Origin: Adiantum capillus-veneris
Taxonomy: Eukaryota; Streptophyta; Polypodiopsida; Polypodiales; Pteridaceae
NCBI GenBank assembly: GCA_014529385.2
Contig: CM043960.1
Span: 38,355,281-38,419,280, forward strand
Direction: 5' to 3'
DNA length: 64,000 bases
Below the pieces are notes generated by a model that saw only the letters and a program-made list of their open reading frames with translations, was not told the origin of the DNA and did not search any database. The position numbers and the translations under genes were made by a program. Shown in pieces: positions 1 through 11,223 of the stretch. Positions within the stretch are counted from its first letter, which is position 1. Every line of letters starts with the position of its first letter.

Positions 1-279
1 TTTTACAAACAGGAGCACATAACAATATCGAATATACTCAATAAATAGAATTTATCACTTAATACTGAAGCCAAGCGATATAGAGAGAGAGAAAGAGAGT
101 GAGAAGATCGACACAGTGGCTGGTTCCCCTGTAAAAGTATCTTTATTACTGGGGAGAAGTCTATACAAGCACTTGAACGGAACGTATTACCATGCTCGTG
201 CTAGAATGAGTCTCGATTGTATTCAGAAGCCTCGTCCTCCTGATCTCAAGGCAAAAACCCCACTCCAAGGAACCACTGT

Positions 280-790
280 TCATTTTTTGCTGCTCTCGAA
301 CTCTAGCTTGTCTTCAGTTTGTTCTTGCTGTGCCTTTTTGTGGCACTTTGCGGAGATGTGCCCTTGTTCTCCGCAACCAAAACACTTCCCCTCTTCGATG
401 AAATTGACTCTTTCGCGAAGAGTCAGTTGGGGTCGTGTATCCTTATCCTTCTTGTCTTGGGAACTCTTTATCTTTCTACTTTCATTGTTAGAGGTCTGTT
501 GGGTTCTTTGAGTCGAGATCTCATCGGTGTGGTAAGTCAAATTTCCGTAATGTATCGTTTCGCATGACCTATTATTCTTGAATACTTTTGTTCTAGGCAG
601 TAGTCTCGGATCTCTATAGAGAGTCCACAACAAATCCGCTCAATTTGTTCCTTAAAAGAGACCTTCTTAAATGAAGAGTTTGGTAGAAAAGAGTCCCAAA
701 ACTTCTCGCAATAAGCGTTCAAAGAATCTCCCTTGGTCATTCGTAGATGGTTCCAAGCGGTTCGTGTCACAAGACGGGCACCACGTGCCA
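280..790 (-). pseudogene. Ty3/gypsy gag fragment with CCHC zinc knuckle
   Basis: Read on the minus strand this is the middle and end of a retrotransposon gag polyprotein, the structural protein of virus-like particles. A capsid-type stretch (AWNHLRMTKGDSLNAYCEKF, about 770-710) leads through a frame change into a lysine-rich region and a nucleocapsid knuckle, CFGCGEQGHISAKC, at 343-384, spacing C-X2-C-X4-H-X4-C. The same gag type occurs at 8.9-9.4 kb (knuckle CFRCGEHGHISTKC), so the assignment rests on two copies. The 5' end of gag and the primer site are missing: gag begins directly where a degraded LTR stops at about 790. Frame changes make it non-functional. Confidence 0.8.
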
Positions 791-1258
791 ATAGAAAAGA
801 ACAGACTGAACAAATTTTTAGCACTTCAATAACAACTGAACTGAAAGAGAGACGACACGCGAGCGCGGAGTGGCGGAATTCCACCTTAGAGAGTATTGGC
901 TCCAAACCTTGGTGCCCCTTTCGATATTTCTTTATATTGCATCAACACAGTACATCAACACAGTACAAGCCGGAACTCCACGCTCTGCACTTTCTTCAGG
1001 AAGCATGCCAGAGAATGAGTCCTAACTTTATATTTAAAGGCCCTTGGCCTGAAAAGCAGTTACAGTGAAAAGCCTTCAAAACTCAAAAGCTTCTGGTCCA
1101 AAAGCAATGCCAAAAAGTTGCCAGCGCATTTCGCGGAATTCCGTACAACTGCCACGTCAGCAATCTTTGTGGCAAAAATCAGGGTTTGCAGGAATTTTAG
1201 GGTTTTTGGAAGAAATTAGGGTTTCTGCTATCGATAGCCACGTCATCACTTTATGGCA
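791..1258 (-). repeat. Degraded gypsy LTR, minus orientation
   Basis: The minus strand from 1258 begins TGCCATAAAGTGATGACGTG and closely resembles the LTR at 10638-11208, including repeated AAACCCTAA-type motifs in U3. A TATA-like TTTAAATATAAAG lies near 1030-1042, and a downstream block AAAGAAATATCGAAAGG (about 925) matches the other LTR's U5. A polypurine tract precedes it on the pol side. The left end is not preserved, so the boundary at about 790 is approximate. Confidence 0.65.
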
Positions 1259-1260
1259 TA

Positions 1261-1270
1261 CCCCCCTCTT
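1261..1270 (-). other. Polypurine tract next to LTR
   Basis: The minus strand reads AAGAGGGGGG followed by TA and the LTR start. The same tract plus TATG occurs at 7034-7047 on the plus strand, so this is a shared family feature, the plus-strand priming site of the element. Confidence 0.6.
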
Positions 1271-1852
1271 GAAAGCATTGTAATCGACCGCGATTATGCC
1301 TGCAAAACCAACAAAAGCCATAAACTGTCTTAGCAGACACTGACTGTTAGTACCTACGTACTAGGAACATACATCTAGCACATGTACCAAATCGACAGTC
1401 ACATCACACAACATCACTAGACATCACAGGACATCACATGACATTCAACATTCATTCGGATCTTAACCATGATTTATCGGCAATGTAGCTAGCAATCACA
1501 TCTAGGTCCAATCGGGACCTCATCGATGTCCGATTGACTAACCCCTATTGCAACCATGTCTATTCGAGATCAATCATACCAAAATGCTGCAGTCATTTCG
1601 TCGATCAGTTCCTGCACTCAAAAGAAGTCAAGAACATATCAGTATCTTTATCAGGAATTCCATTTCATAAAGTCATCCAGCAAAATACTGTCAGCTCTTA
1701 GTATCCTTGAAGCTCAAAGAGACATCAATGACTTTAGTATCAAAATCAAGGCATCTGTTGACAAAGGAGCGGAGTAACTCCCCTCTTGTGCATCCCACTG
1801 CACCAGATCTTTGGTCGAGCTGAATTCTGGGTTCCGTTTGGAGTAGACTATG
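1271..1852 (-). other. 3' untranslated region of gypsy element
   Basis: About 580 bases between the end of the chromodomain-like pol tail and the polypurine tract. The plus-strand sister copy has a gap of similar size at 6511-7032. I see no coding sequence here beyond a chance ORF. Confidence 0.45.
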
Positions 1853-3732
1853 CTAAACCAAAGCATCGAGGTAAAGTTTCACAATCTGAGGAGTATCTGC
1901 TAGGTCCTCCTCCTCCATCCACTTCGCATCAAATGCAGGATAGTTCTTGAATGTAACCAAGAATGGCCTTCGGACTTTACCTTTCTTCGTATCCTTATGT
2001 GCCAAAATCTGTTCAGGAACAAGGATCTCCTCATTTTCTTTCACTTCGGGTTGCTCATCAGGCTCCCCATCATGAGTCACATCACCCTTAAAAGGTTTCA
2101 AGAGACTCACATGCAATGCATTGTGATCCTCCAAGTATCCGACAGTTTTAATCGGAAGGAGACATCATTTATCTTGTCAGTAATGTGGAAAGGTCCGTAG
2201 TATCGCATACTAAGCTTTGGAAAAAGCCTCTCCTTTCCCTTTTTCTTTCTTAGGCGTGCCTTCTCAAAACGTAAGAGCACCCAATCATCCTTCTTCAATT
2301 TCAAGTCGCGACGATGGCGATCCACTGCCTTTTTTTGTCGTTCTTGAGACTTCTGCAAAGTCTTGCGAACCTTGGCAAAAGCCGTATCCCAATCTCACGA
2401 ATATTCATCCACTGCAAATATCTAATCTTTCGTGCTCAGGAAGGATGGAACCTTCGCAGCACTTTCAACAATCTCAAATGGTGTCTTCCCCGACGAAGAG
2501 TGTATCATGTTATTGTAGGCAAATTCCACCAAAGGTAAGTTCTTTTCCCATTGAGTCTTTTGATCCGAGATACAAGACTTCAATAAATCTAAAACCACTG
2601 AATTGGCAATCTTAAATTGCCCGTCAGTCTGCAAGTGGAACGATGACGAGAACTGCAACTGCGTGCCAATGTTCTCCCAAATTGCCTTCCAAAACAAACT
2701 CATAAATCTGGGGTCTCTGTCGGAGACAATCGTCTCAGACTTGCTATGTTATCGGAAAATCATCGTGACCATTCTATGTTCTCGGGAGATCAAAAATGAA
2801 ATCCATTGCAATACTTTCCCAGGGGCGGGTGGGTATGCGTAAAGGCTGTAACAATCCCTGTGCCTTATGCATGTCAAACTTGACCTTCTGGCATACTGCG
2901 CACAAATTCTTCCACATCCTTTTTGAGTCTCGGCCAAAAAAAAAGTATCTCTCTACCCTTTTCATGGCGGTAGCAATGCCGCGGTGACCCGTAAAAGGTG
3001 GACAGTGGCATTCAGTCATAACCTTTTCCCTCAACGGCTGTGTAACGCACAACATAGTCTTTCTCATTAAGTAGCCTTCCCGAAGGGAGTATCCAGCTAC
3101 TGTCTCCCCATCCCGTATCCGTGTGAACATATCTGCAAAATCTGTATCTGTGGCATACTGATCGGCCATATCCTCAAAGCTCCTATGATGTATCGCGGAA
3201 ATAGCCAGAACCAACGGCTTCTGAGACAAAGCATCTGGCACCACATTCTTCTGTCCCTGCACATGGACAATCTGGAAGTGAAACTGTGACAAGATGTTTG
3301 CCCACCGCATCTGCTTTTTCGAAAATTGCTTCTGTGACAAGAAGTAGCGCAAATTCTGATGGTCTGTAAAGACAGTAAAATCCACTCCGAGTAGGTAATG
3401 CCGTCACTGAGTAAGAGCTCAGATAACTGCCAAAAGCTCTTTCTCACATATCTTTGTTGTCAATTCCGGCCCAGAGAACAATCGGCTCTCGTAAAGCAAT
3501 GACATGGCCTTCTTGCATCAAGACCGCACCCAGACTACGACCCCAAGCATCACAATATACTTCAAATGACTTCTGCAAGTCCGGCAAAGTCAAATCTGGT
3601 CCTGTAGTCAATTTCTTGTTCAATGTCTGAAAGGCAGTCACCTCTGTGGATCCCCACGAGAAAGGGACTCCTTTCTGTATCAAGATGTGCAAAGAGGAAG
3701 CAACCTCTGCAAACTTTCGTATGAATACCGCC
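1853..3732 (-). pseudogene. Ty3/gypsy chromovirus pol, RNase H to chromodomain
   Basis: Minus-strand 3' two thirds of a gypsy polyprotein. In order: end of the RT thumb (FIRKFAEVAS, about 3720), RNase H (SFEVYCDA; FTDHQNLRYFL), integrase zinc region (H and C pairs, CAVCQKVKFD), integrase core (SIAMDF; SFHLQTDG), the integrase tail (WVLLRFEKARL) and a chromodomain-like end (VPEQILAHKD; FDAKWMEEEDL). The frame breaks several times, so it cannot make one protein. The integrase catalytic glutamate appears changed: the motif reads GQFKIANS where the related copy at 13.66 kb has SEIANS. It ends abruptly at about 3732, where a plus-strand relative starts. Family assignment is firm; the lineage within chromoviruses is not resolved. 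Confidence 0.85.
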
Positions 3733-6510
3733 GGGGAGAGACCCGAGGACCATGCGATAGATTTGGTGCTAGGCAGTAGCCCACCAAATAAGCCTCCGTA
3801 CAGGGTTAGTGCGGCTCAGCAGAAAGAGATAATGAGCCAAGTACAGGAGCTGTTAGAAAAGGGGCTGATTCAGCCCAGTTCATCTCCATTCTGTTCTCTA
3901 GTGTTGGTGGTGCAGAAAAAGGATGGCTCATGGCGTATGTGCATTGACTATCGTGCACTGAACAAGAATACCATCAAGAATAGGTTCCCTATACCTAGAA
4001 TTGATGATATTCTGGACAAATTAGAAGGAGCAGCTATGTTTAGCAGGATAGATCTAAAGAGTGGGTACCATCAGATCCGCATTAGATCAGAGGATGTGCA
4101 CAAGACTGCTTTTAGAACAACGTTTGGCCTTTACGAATTTTTAGTGATGCCCTTTGGTCTCACAAATGCTCCTGCTACGTTCAATAGGATGATGGACAGA
4201 ATTTTCCGTCCACACCAGCAGTTTGTTGGTACATTCTTTGACGACATGATAGTCTACTCAAAGAATGAAGAGGAGCATAGGCATCACTTGGCCATTGTGT
4301 TCAAAGAGCTACGCAGCCATAGGTTGCTCGTCAATGCAAAGAAAAGTGAATTTTTTCTGGAAGAGATTCATTTTCTCGGACACATTGTCTCAAAGGATGG
4401 TGTCAGAATGGATCCTGCAAAAGTTGAAGCGATCAAGTCATGGCCAGATTTGAAGACGGTGCACGATGTCTGACGCTTCTTGGGACTATGCTCCTATTAC
4501 AGAAGGTTTATCCGAAATTTTGCTGAGATTGCTTCACCTTTACATGCTCTTCAAAAGAAGGCAGTCACCTTTAGATGGACACAGAAAGAGATTTCAGCTT
4601 TTAATCTCTTAAAGGAAAAGATGACTTCAGATCCAGTCATTGTGTTGCTAGATCTTGGGAAGTCATTTGTGGTCCAGTGTGACGCTTGTGGTAGTAGCAT
4701 TGGTGCAGTGCTAATGCAAGATGGCAGGGTAGTAGCCTATGAGAGTAGAATCTTGCAAGGGCCAGAAAAGACTATGCAAGTCTATGAAAAAGAACTGCAA
4801 GCCGTGATCCATGCACTCTTAAGTTGGAAACACTACCTGCTAGGTGCAGATTTCGTTGTTCAAACGGATCATCAGACCTTGCGATACTTCTTGACACATG
4901 CAAAGTTATCTGAGAAGCATATGCGATGGGCAAATATCTTGTCCATGTTCCATTTTCAGATTGTGTGGAAGGCAAGAAGAACGTTGTGGCTGATGCCTTG
5001 TCAAGGAAGCCACAAATTTCAGCTGTGTCAATTCCTTATCATCATGAACTTGATGATATGGGGGAACAATATGTAAATGATGAAGATTTTGCAAGGGTCT
5101 TCGAGCAGCTAATGGATGGACAACGTCATGAACACTATCTTCTCAAAGATGGGTTCATGATGATGCATGGCAGATTGTGTGTCACAAAGCCATTGCGACG
5201 CAAAGTTATGGAAGAGAGTCATGTCCCACCGTATGCAGGGCATCGTGGTATCGATGCTACAGTTAAAGCGGTTGAGACATTCTTCTACTGGCCTACATTG
5301 AGAAGAGATGTGGATGCCTTTGTGCGAGAATGCCTAATATGCCAAAAGGTCAAGTTTGACAGACAAAAGGCACCAAGGTTATTGCAACCACTACCTATTC
5401 CAGATAAACCATGGGAAAGTATTGCTATGGATTTTATCTTTGATCTTCCGAGAATGCAGACAGGAAACGATCGTATTTGGACCATCATTTGCAGATTCAG
5501 CAACATGCTCATTTTATTCCTGTCAGGAAGAAGATAAAGCCAGATCAGATGGCACGCTTGTTTATGAGCAATATTTTCAAGTATCATGGCATGCCACAGT
5601 CGATTGTTAGCGACTGTGATCCACGCATGACAAGTTTGTTCTCGACAGGCTTGTTTGAGAATATGAGCACAACTCTCAAATTCTCTTCGTCATTTCATCC
5701 TCAAACAGATGGGCAGTCCTAGATCTGTTGAACTGCTACGTGTCAGAGGATAAAGGAAAGTGGGAGCAGTATTTGCCATTGGTGGAGTATGCATACAATA
5801 ATACAGTGCATTCATCAACTGGCAAGGCACCTTTTGAGATAGTTGAAGGTGGTAAGAAAGTTCCTCCCATACTGCATACAAAGGACAAGATATTTGAAGC
5901 AGACAAGTATGTTCAGGACATGGATGAAATGTACAAGGTCAAAGTGGCCTTAGAAAAGACTCAAGAAAAGCAAAAGAAAGCAGCTGATCGTCACCGTCTT
6001 GAAGTGGTATTTTCACTTGGTGATTGGGTGCTTCTACGCTTTGAAAAGGCAAGGTTAAAGAAAATGAAGGGCAAGGAAAGACTGTTTCCCAAGCTCAGTA
6101 TGCGTTACTATGGGCCTTTTCAAGTATGCGACATAATTAGTGATGTTGCATATAGGCTGAAATTGCTTGAGAGTTGGAAGATTCACAATGCGTTTCATGT
6201 GAGTCTTCTCAGACCCTATGTGGGTGATGTGCCAGAGGATATGCCAATTGAAGATTAGCCGGAAGTCGAGGAACTTGACGAGATCTTGGTTCCAGAACAG
6301 ATTTTGGCGCATAAAGAAAGAAAAGTGAAAGGCAAGGTTGCTGGGCGTTACTTGGTGAAGTTCAGAAACTATCCACCAATGGATGCTAAGTGGATGGAAG
6401 AAGGTGAACTTGCAGAGTCACCAACTGTGTTATCACTTTACCTTGAAGCCTTCGATTTGCAACCTACCTTGACCCCTTCAGCTTCAAAGCTACATGGATT
6501 GTCAGTGTGA
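3733..6510 (+). pseudogene. Ty3/gypsy chromovirus pol, RT to chromodomain
   Basis: Plus-strand pol of the same family as the minus copy it abuts. It opens in the protease-RT linker (RPEDHAIDLVLGSSPPNKPP), then RT with the catalytic box FFDDMIVYS (about 4236-4262) and LGLCSYYRRFIRNFA, RNase H (VVQCDACGSSIGAVLMQDG; QTDHQTLRYFL), integrase zinc finger (HVPPYAGHRGI; CLICQKVKFD), core (IAMDFIFDLPR; VSDCDPRM), and a chromodomain-like tail (VPEQILAHKE; MDAKWMEEGEL). Breaks: TGA at 4471-4473 where related copies suggest Arg (CGA), frameshifts near 4965 and 5500, a deletion at about 5719 removing the integrase segment that carries the catalytic Glu, and a stop at 6256. There is no gag or 5' LTR. An ORF track start inside 3646-3732 is antisense read-through, not a real N-terminus. 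Confidence 0.88.
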
Positions 6511-7032
6511 CAATGGCTTCTAAAACAAATGATGTACATGGTATTTAAAGTGAGCTCAAATCAAGTACATGTTACATGAATGTTAGAGCTGTACAGATTG
6601 TCAGTTTGGCAATTGCTCGTATGGAAAGTCCAAAAGTTTGGTTAGTGCTATAGAAGGGAGTATTTCTTGTCAGTTTGTCAAGGATACAGTAATTGCTTCT
6701 ATTAAAGGGTACATGTGTAACTGCATTCTTAAACTGTCGGTTTGGGTATGCTCGAAAGTGTTATTGTATCCAACGTGTACTAAAAGACACTGGCAAAATG
6801 CGTAGCTACCATTTTGTCATTCGAAAGTTAATGACTCAAAGCAATGGCAGAGTGCGAAGCTACCACTATGTCATTGGGACAGGGTTCACACGCAGGCAAT
6901 ACATGTGTCGACGAGGTGTTGAATACACCAGTGTTGACTGTGAGCATGTATATGTAGTACATGTGTCGACAGGTGTTGAGTGTTGACTGTGAGCATGTAC
7001 GACATAGATGCAAACGAGGACGTTTGAGATTT
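6511..7032 (+). other. 3' untranslated region of gypsy element
   Basis: About 520 bases after the chromodomain stop and before the polypurine tract. It contains short internal repeats (ACATGTGTCGACGAGGTGTTG at about 6900 recurs near 6960; a block around CGTAGCTACCATTTTGTCATT is echoed as CGAAGCTACCACTATGTCATT). It is non-coding. Confidence 0.45.
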
Positions 7033-7043
7033 CAAGAGGGGGG
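7033..7043 (+). other. Polypurine tract
   Basis: CAAGAGGGGGG directly followed by TA and TGTCACC, the presumptive 3' LTR start. It matches the tract beside the inverted copy at 1261-1270. Confidence 0.6.
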
Positions 7044-7045
7044 TA

Positions 7046-8530
7046 TGTCACCAGCGCGTGACTACTATCTATCCTTTTTGTTGATTTCTTTCTTATTATT
7101 TATTTATTTTCACTTTTTGGAAACACCCCTCGGGAAATCTAACTGCCTTGCATTGCATAGCTAGTGTGGAACTGTTCAGAGGGAGTCCAGGCCTGAGGGC
7201 AAGAGAGCACTAAGGTTGGACAAGGACTATGGTTAGCCAAAGTGGGGTCATTGACTGGCCAAAGTGGAATCCTTTGCTATAGAGGCTACATTTCAGTTCT
7301 TGGTGTGGCTACAGTGTACAAAGAGGGTCGGATGACCTAGAAAGATACAATGGTAGCATCTCCTAAAATTTAGGGAACTGCTATTTTGGGACCTGAAAAT
7401 GTGTTGGCGTCATTACCTCCGGAATGACAAGGGGAACATTTTATTACTCTGCAGTGAAGTCAATTGGGCAACTGGTTGGGAGATTTTTAGGCAGCAACCC
7501 CGAAACGGGAAATGGCCTGTAAATGTGCCAAGTGGCACATTTATGTGCACTTTCCTCATGCATGAAGAGGGGGCGCTGATTTTAGAGAGGAGAGGGGCTC
7601 ATTTTCAGGTTGTCAAACAGGTTGAGAGCTTCAATGGAGTGCTTGCTTACCTCTTATGTACAGTGCGGTGCCAGGAGTGATGCCCTGCATGCTACGCACT
7701 GCCCTCTGTCTCCCCTATGGCAGTATGTTATGCCCCTCTAGTGGGCTTTTCAATTGACCAATGTACAGTTGTGTGGGTTCATGCGCGATTGCCGAGGCAA
7801 GAGCCTCTTGCACAGGTACTGGATTAGCTAGCGGCTAATCCCCCGCAGTGCAGGTGATTCGGAGAGGTTTCACGTGCGAAATCTCGTCCGATTTAAAGGC
7901 AAGTAGCCCTACAGGTGCGGGAGCTCGAGGACTTGCTACGGATGCGACCGGCACGCAAAACGGAGCCCGAAACAGTGAATTACAGCCTGCTGTGTATTTT
8001 TGCAGGTTTAGGGTTTTGGCCCTAAACGGACCCTAATACCCCCAAGAGGTTCGGGGACGCAAGGGGACCGCTGTACAGGTGATCTGGCGCATTTTCGGGG
8101 CAGAAAACAGAGAATTCAGCGTGCTGCAGATTCTCGCCAGGTTTTGCAAAGTGTTCGTATGCGTCGGGAAAGTCATCCAATGCGTGGGAATACTGACTGT
8201 GAAGGGTCCTAGTACAGTTATGTTGCCGAAATCAGGCCAGAACAGTCGAAATTCAGCCAAGATTGTGCGGGGCAGCTTGTAGGGAACCACAACTTTTATT
8301 CCCTCTGTTAAAGAATAAAGAAATACCGAAAGGGGCGCCTAATTTAGGGGCCAATTTGGTGTCGGTCTTCCAATACATGTGCAATCTAGCAGCCTGTATC
8401 CCTTTCCCCTTTGTTGTGTCTTGAAAGGCAAAGTGGGCGACAAATTAAATGGGTGAAAGCAAATAAAGTTTAAGTCTAAGGTCTACCGCCCTTTTTGGAT
8501 TAAACAGGCCGGTTTCACTTTCTCGGCTCG
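7046..8530 (+). repeat. Probable gypsy 3' LTR, right end uncertain
   Basis: Begins TGTCACC after the polypurine tract. At 8311-8345 it carries AATAAAGAAATACCGAAAGGG plus GGGGCCAAT, the block that marks R/U5 in the 10638-11208 LTR. Its upstream part does not resemble that LTR, so U3 differs or another insertion is present. No primer site follows. The ORFs at 7399-7680 and 7848-8036 have no recognisable product. Confidence 0.45.
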
Positions 8531-8554
8531 GTAGTCAACCACGGCGTAGTTCTG

Positions 8555-9910
8555 GTGGTACCGAGGGATCCGAGTAGAACATCACCTGCGTGCCTTGAAC
8601 ACCCCTGTCATTGCTCGTTTGCCAATGCTCATTGTAATGGCAACATCCCGTCCGGGTGCCAGTCGAACTACTTCCGCCTGTGGCGTCAATCTGTCGGGCG
8701 TAATTCCAAATCGAGTCGCCAATTCCAAGTGAAAAGAAGTTGGCCTTGGCTCCTTCAAAATAGCTCCCTGATCCTTTACTTTGCCTTAAAAGCGGCAAAG
8801 TTTGTACTTTCATTGATTAGATTCGGTGCAGGTTCCATGCCATGTGGTACCAGTTCTGCTTTTCTATCTGCCTTTTCTGCCATGTTCCTCAGCTGCTCTC
8901 AAACTCTCAGACCTGTCGTCGTCTTTATCATTTTGTTCTTTTTGTGCCTTTTTAGGGCACTTCGTGGAGATATGTCCATGTTCCCCGCATCGAAAGCACT
9001 TCCCCTCTCTAATGAAGCGAGCTCGCTCCTCAGGAGTAAGCTTGGGTCGTGCATCCTTTTTCTCTGGGTTGCTCTTTTTCTTTCTACTTTCATTCCCAGA
9101 AGTCTGTTCGGCTCGTAATGTCATGGTCAGACTACCAGAGTGAATGGCAAAGACCCGCTTCGCATGACTCATCAACTCCTGAATAGAAGCTGACTTCTGT
9201 TCCAAGCAGTGATCTCGGATCTCTGTAGGTAGACCTAAGGTAAACCACTCAATCTGTTCTCTGAACGAGATCTTCTTGAATGAAGAGGCGGGTAGAAAAG
9301 AGTTCTAGAATCTTTCACAGTAAGCATTGATTGTATCTTTCTTGGTCCTCGGAAGATGGTTCCAAGCAACTCGTATATCTCGTTCATATTCTTGCGTCAA
9401 CCAAGAAGAAATAAAAAGCTTCTTAAATTTCAGCCATTTAACTGGCGCAGTCTTGTTTAAAGAAGCGTGGACCACCAAGTACGAGCATTCCCCTTAAAGT
9501 AAGAGGTAGCTCTCCGAATCTTGGAGTGTTCTGAATAGCGTCCTCTTGCGAAAGCGATGTCAAACTGCTGTATAAAAGACAAAGCCTTCGAAGCATCTGA
9601 GTATCCTGAAAAAGTATCAAACTTGATCGAGTGGCCACCTTCCTTAAACTCTCAGACTTTCTTGCTTTATCTTCGAGAAAGTCATACTGGTTGGCTTTGT
9701 AAAAATTCTTCTTGTTCGCATAAAAGTTCCCATCATCAGAATCTGAGCTGTCTGTAGACGAGTCCTCAGTAGAACTGTCAGACTCTGGGCGAGATTTAGT
9801 CTTCTTTGCCTTTTTCTTACCCTTTCCGAAGCTTTGTTTCTTACTTCGCTTTTTTTACCTTTACTGTCTTCTTCGCTCGAATCTGAAGAGCTAGAAGAAC
9901 TGTCAGAAGG
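8555..9910 (-). pseudogene. Ty3/gypsy gag-protease fragment
   Basis: Minus-strand gag starting in a serine/aspartate-rich segment (DSSSSSSDSSEED, about 9900-9860), through a capsid-like stretch (about 9400-9210, AWNHLPRTKKDTINAYCERF), a lysine-rich linker, and the knuckle CFRCGEHGHISTKCPKK at about 8990-8940. It then runs into the protease: ELATRFGITPDRLTPQAE with a corroded active-site segment (FEGAKANFFS where a D-S/T-G type motif is expected). It breaks off near 8560 in LTR-like sequence. Several frameshifts and a stop at about 9306 are visible. The gag is the same type as at 280-790. Confidence 0.75.
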
Positions 9911-10570
9911 GAGAGCTACCTGGTACGAGATCAATGCGATGATCTTTCGGACGTACCGGAGGTAGCTTTTCTGGTAGAGTATCCGTGAAACAATCTTTAT
10001 ACTTTTCAAGAAATTGAAAACGTTTAAATTTCCAAACTAGAGAGCGAACCCTCATTAGTTTTATCCCTTTCATGTGCGAAAATCAAGTAAGCAGAAACGC
10101 ACTTCTTTATTTCCTTTTTAATGGAGATATGGCTTACAATAGGGAATAGCCAATCCCTTGCATCAGCAAGCTTACAATAGGGAATAGCCTTGCATCAACA
10201 TAAATTTTAATGTTCTTGCTCTCATGCTCTAAAGCGAGGGTCTTTTCTACATAGTCTGGGACCGGTTGCATATGGTAATGTCGTGGCATACCCAAGATGA
10301 TATCACATCCCTCGATAGGTGCCATCAAAAAGCATTCGCGGTTCTTATATTCACCAATCCGGAGATTGAGTTGTCCTTGCACGAGAGTTGCATTGGTGGT
10401 CAACTCCTCGAATGTCGATCCGAAAGTGATTGGAGTTCCAAGCTGAGCTGGTGTAAGGCCCAAGCGTTCTGCAATGTCAAATGAGATGAAGTTGTTCGTC
10501 GATCCAGGGTCGTAGAGGATTAACACCCACTGGTTATTCACAGATCCCAGCCTTTAAGCAGCTGACGCTT
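9911..10570 (-). pseudogene. Ty3/gypsy protease and protease-RT linker fragment
   Basis: A retroviral-type aspartic protease read from 10541 leftward: LILYDPGSTNNFISFDIAER (active-site DPG in place of the usual D-S/T-G) and MAPIEGCDIILGMP. Then a linker FLEKYKDCFTDTLPEKLPPV followed by DHRIDLVPGSSP ends near 9910. At exactly that point the sequence switches, with a frame change, to the serine-rich middle of another gag. The protease differs clearly from the one at 8.6 kb although both cover the same segment, so the two pieces come from different copies. The 5' side is cut by the plus-strand LTR beginning at 10638. Confidence 0.75.
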
Positions 10571-10637
10571 CCCTTTCTCGGTTTTTGTATTCCCTTGCAC
10601 ATCAGGAATGGAATTCAAGCTCGGTGGAGCGGGTTCC

Positions 10638-11208
10638 TGTCACAAAGTGATGACGTGGCTACCGACAACAGAAACCCTAATTTCTTTCAAAAACCCTAAA
10701 ATTCTTGCAAACCCTAATTTTTGCCGAAAACCCTAATTTCCGGAAATCACGGAAGTAGAGGGAGGGAAAAAAAATAAATTATTTTTGAGCGACGCAAATT
10801 CAAGCTTTTGGCTTTTTGTTATGAAAAGAATCGGATGAGAGAGAGAGAGAGAGTTGAATTGCTTTATTTTTACTCTCATTGAGAGAGAGAGAGAATCTGC
10901 GTTTGCTTTCAAGCTTTTGGAGCTCTGCTTTTGTGCATCCCTTGTACAATTTAAATATGCGGTGAGGGCCTCACTTCTCAGAGCATCTGGATGCAGAGTC
11001 TGAGAGTGAAACCCTAACCGCTCTTTGTACTCTAACATCGATTTTAATACATAAAGAAATACCGAAAGGGACTAGTCTTTGGGGCCAATATCTCTAGGCA
11101 CCGAACTCCGTCGGGCCAGTGCAAACATTGTGATCTGTGAATTGTTTGAAGTGGTTATTTGGTGCTGTCGCGATTGATTCTTGACTTGGAGTGTCCAAGT
11201 TTGTTACA
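10638..11208 (+). repeat. Gypsy 5' LTR (571 bp) with telobox-like repeats
   Basis: Starts TGTCACAAAGTGATGACGTG and ends TTTGTTACA, one base before a primer binding site, so this end is secure. U3 has four AAACCCTAA or AAACCCTAAA motifs within about 70 bases (10672-10735), and another lies at about 11010. Two (GA)n runs lie at 10838-10853 and 10881-10893. R/U5 includes ATAAAGAAATACCGAAAGGG at 11052-11071. The LTR at 791-1258 is homologous. No matching 3' LTR is found after the pol at 14.4 kb. Confidence 0.8.
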
Positions 11209-11209
11209 G

Positions 11210-11221
11210 TGGTATCAGAGC
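11210..11221 (+). other. Primer binding site, tRNA-iMet type
   Basis: TGGTATCAGAGC sits one base after the LTR end. It is complementary to the 3' end of plant initiator methionine tRNA, the usual minus-strand primer of plant LTR retrotransposons, and it fixes the LTR boundary and orientation. Confidence 0.9.
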
Positions 11222-11223
11222 AT

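Noticed and set aside
3646-4473. A 275-codon ORF that would start at 3646
   Set aside because: Its first 29 codons are antisense to the minus-strand pol copy; the true gypsy RT sequence begins only at about 3733.
8555-10570. Circularly permuted copy of the segment missing from the plus-strand element at 11.79 kb
   Set aside because: The two minus-strand pieces both cover the protease active-site region and differ strongly there, so they come from different elements and do not form one circle.
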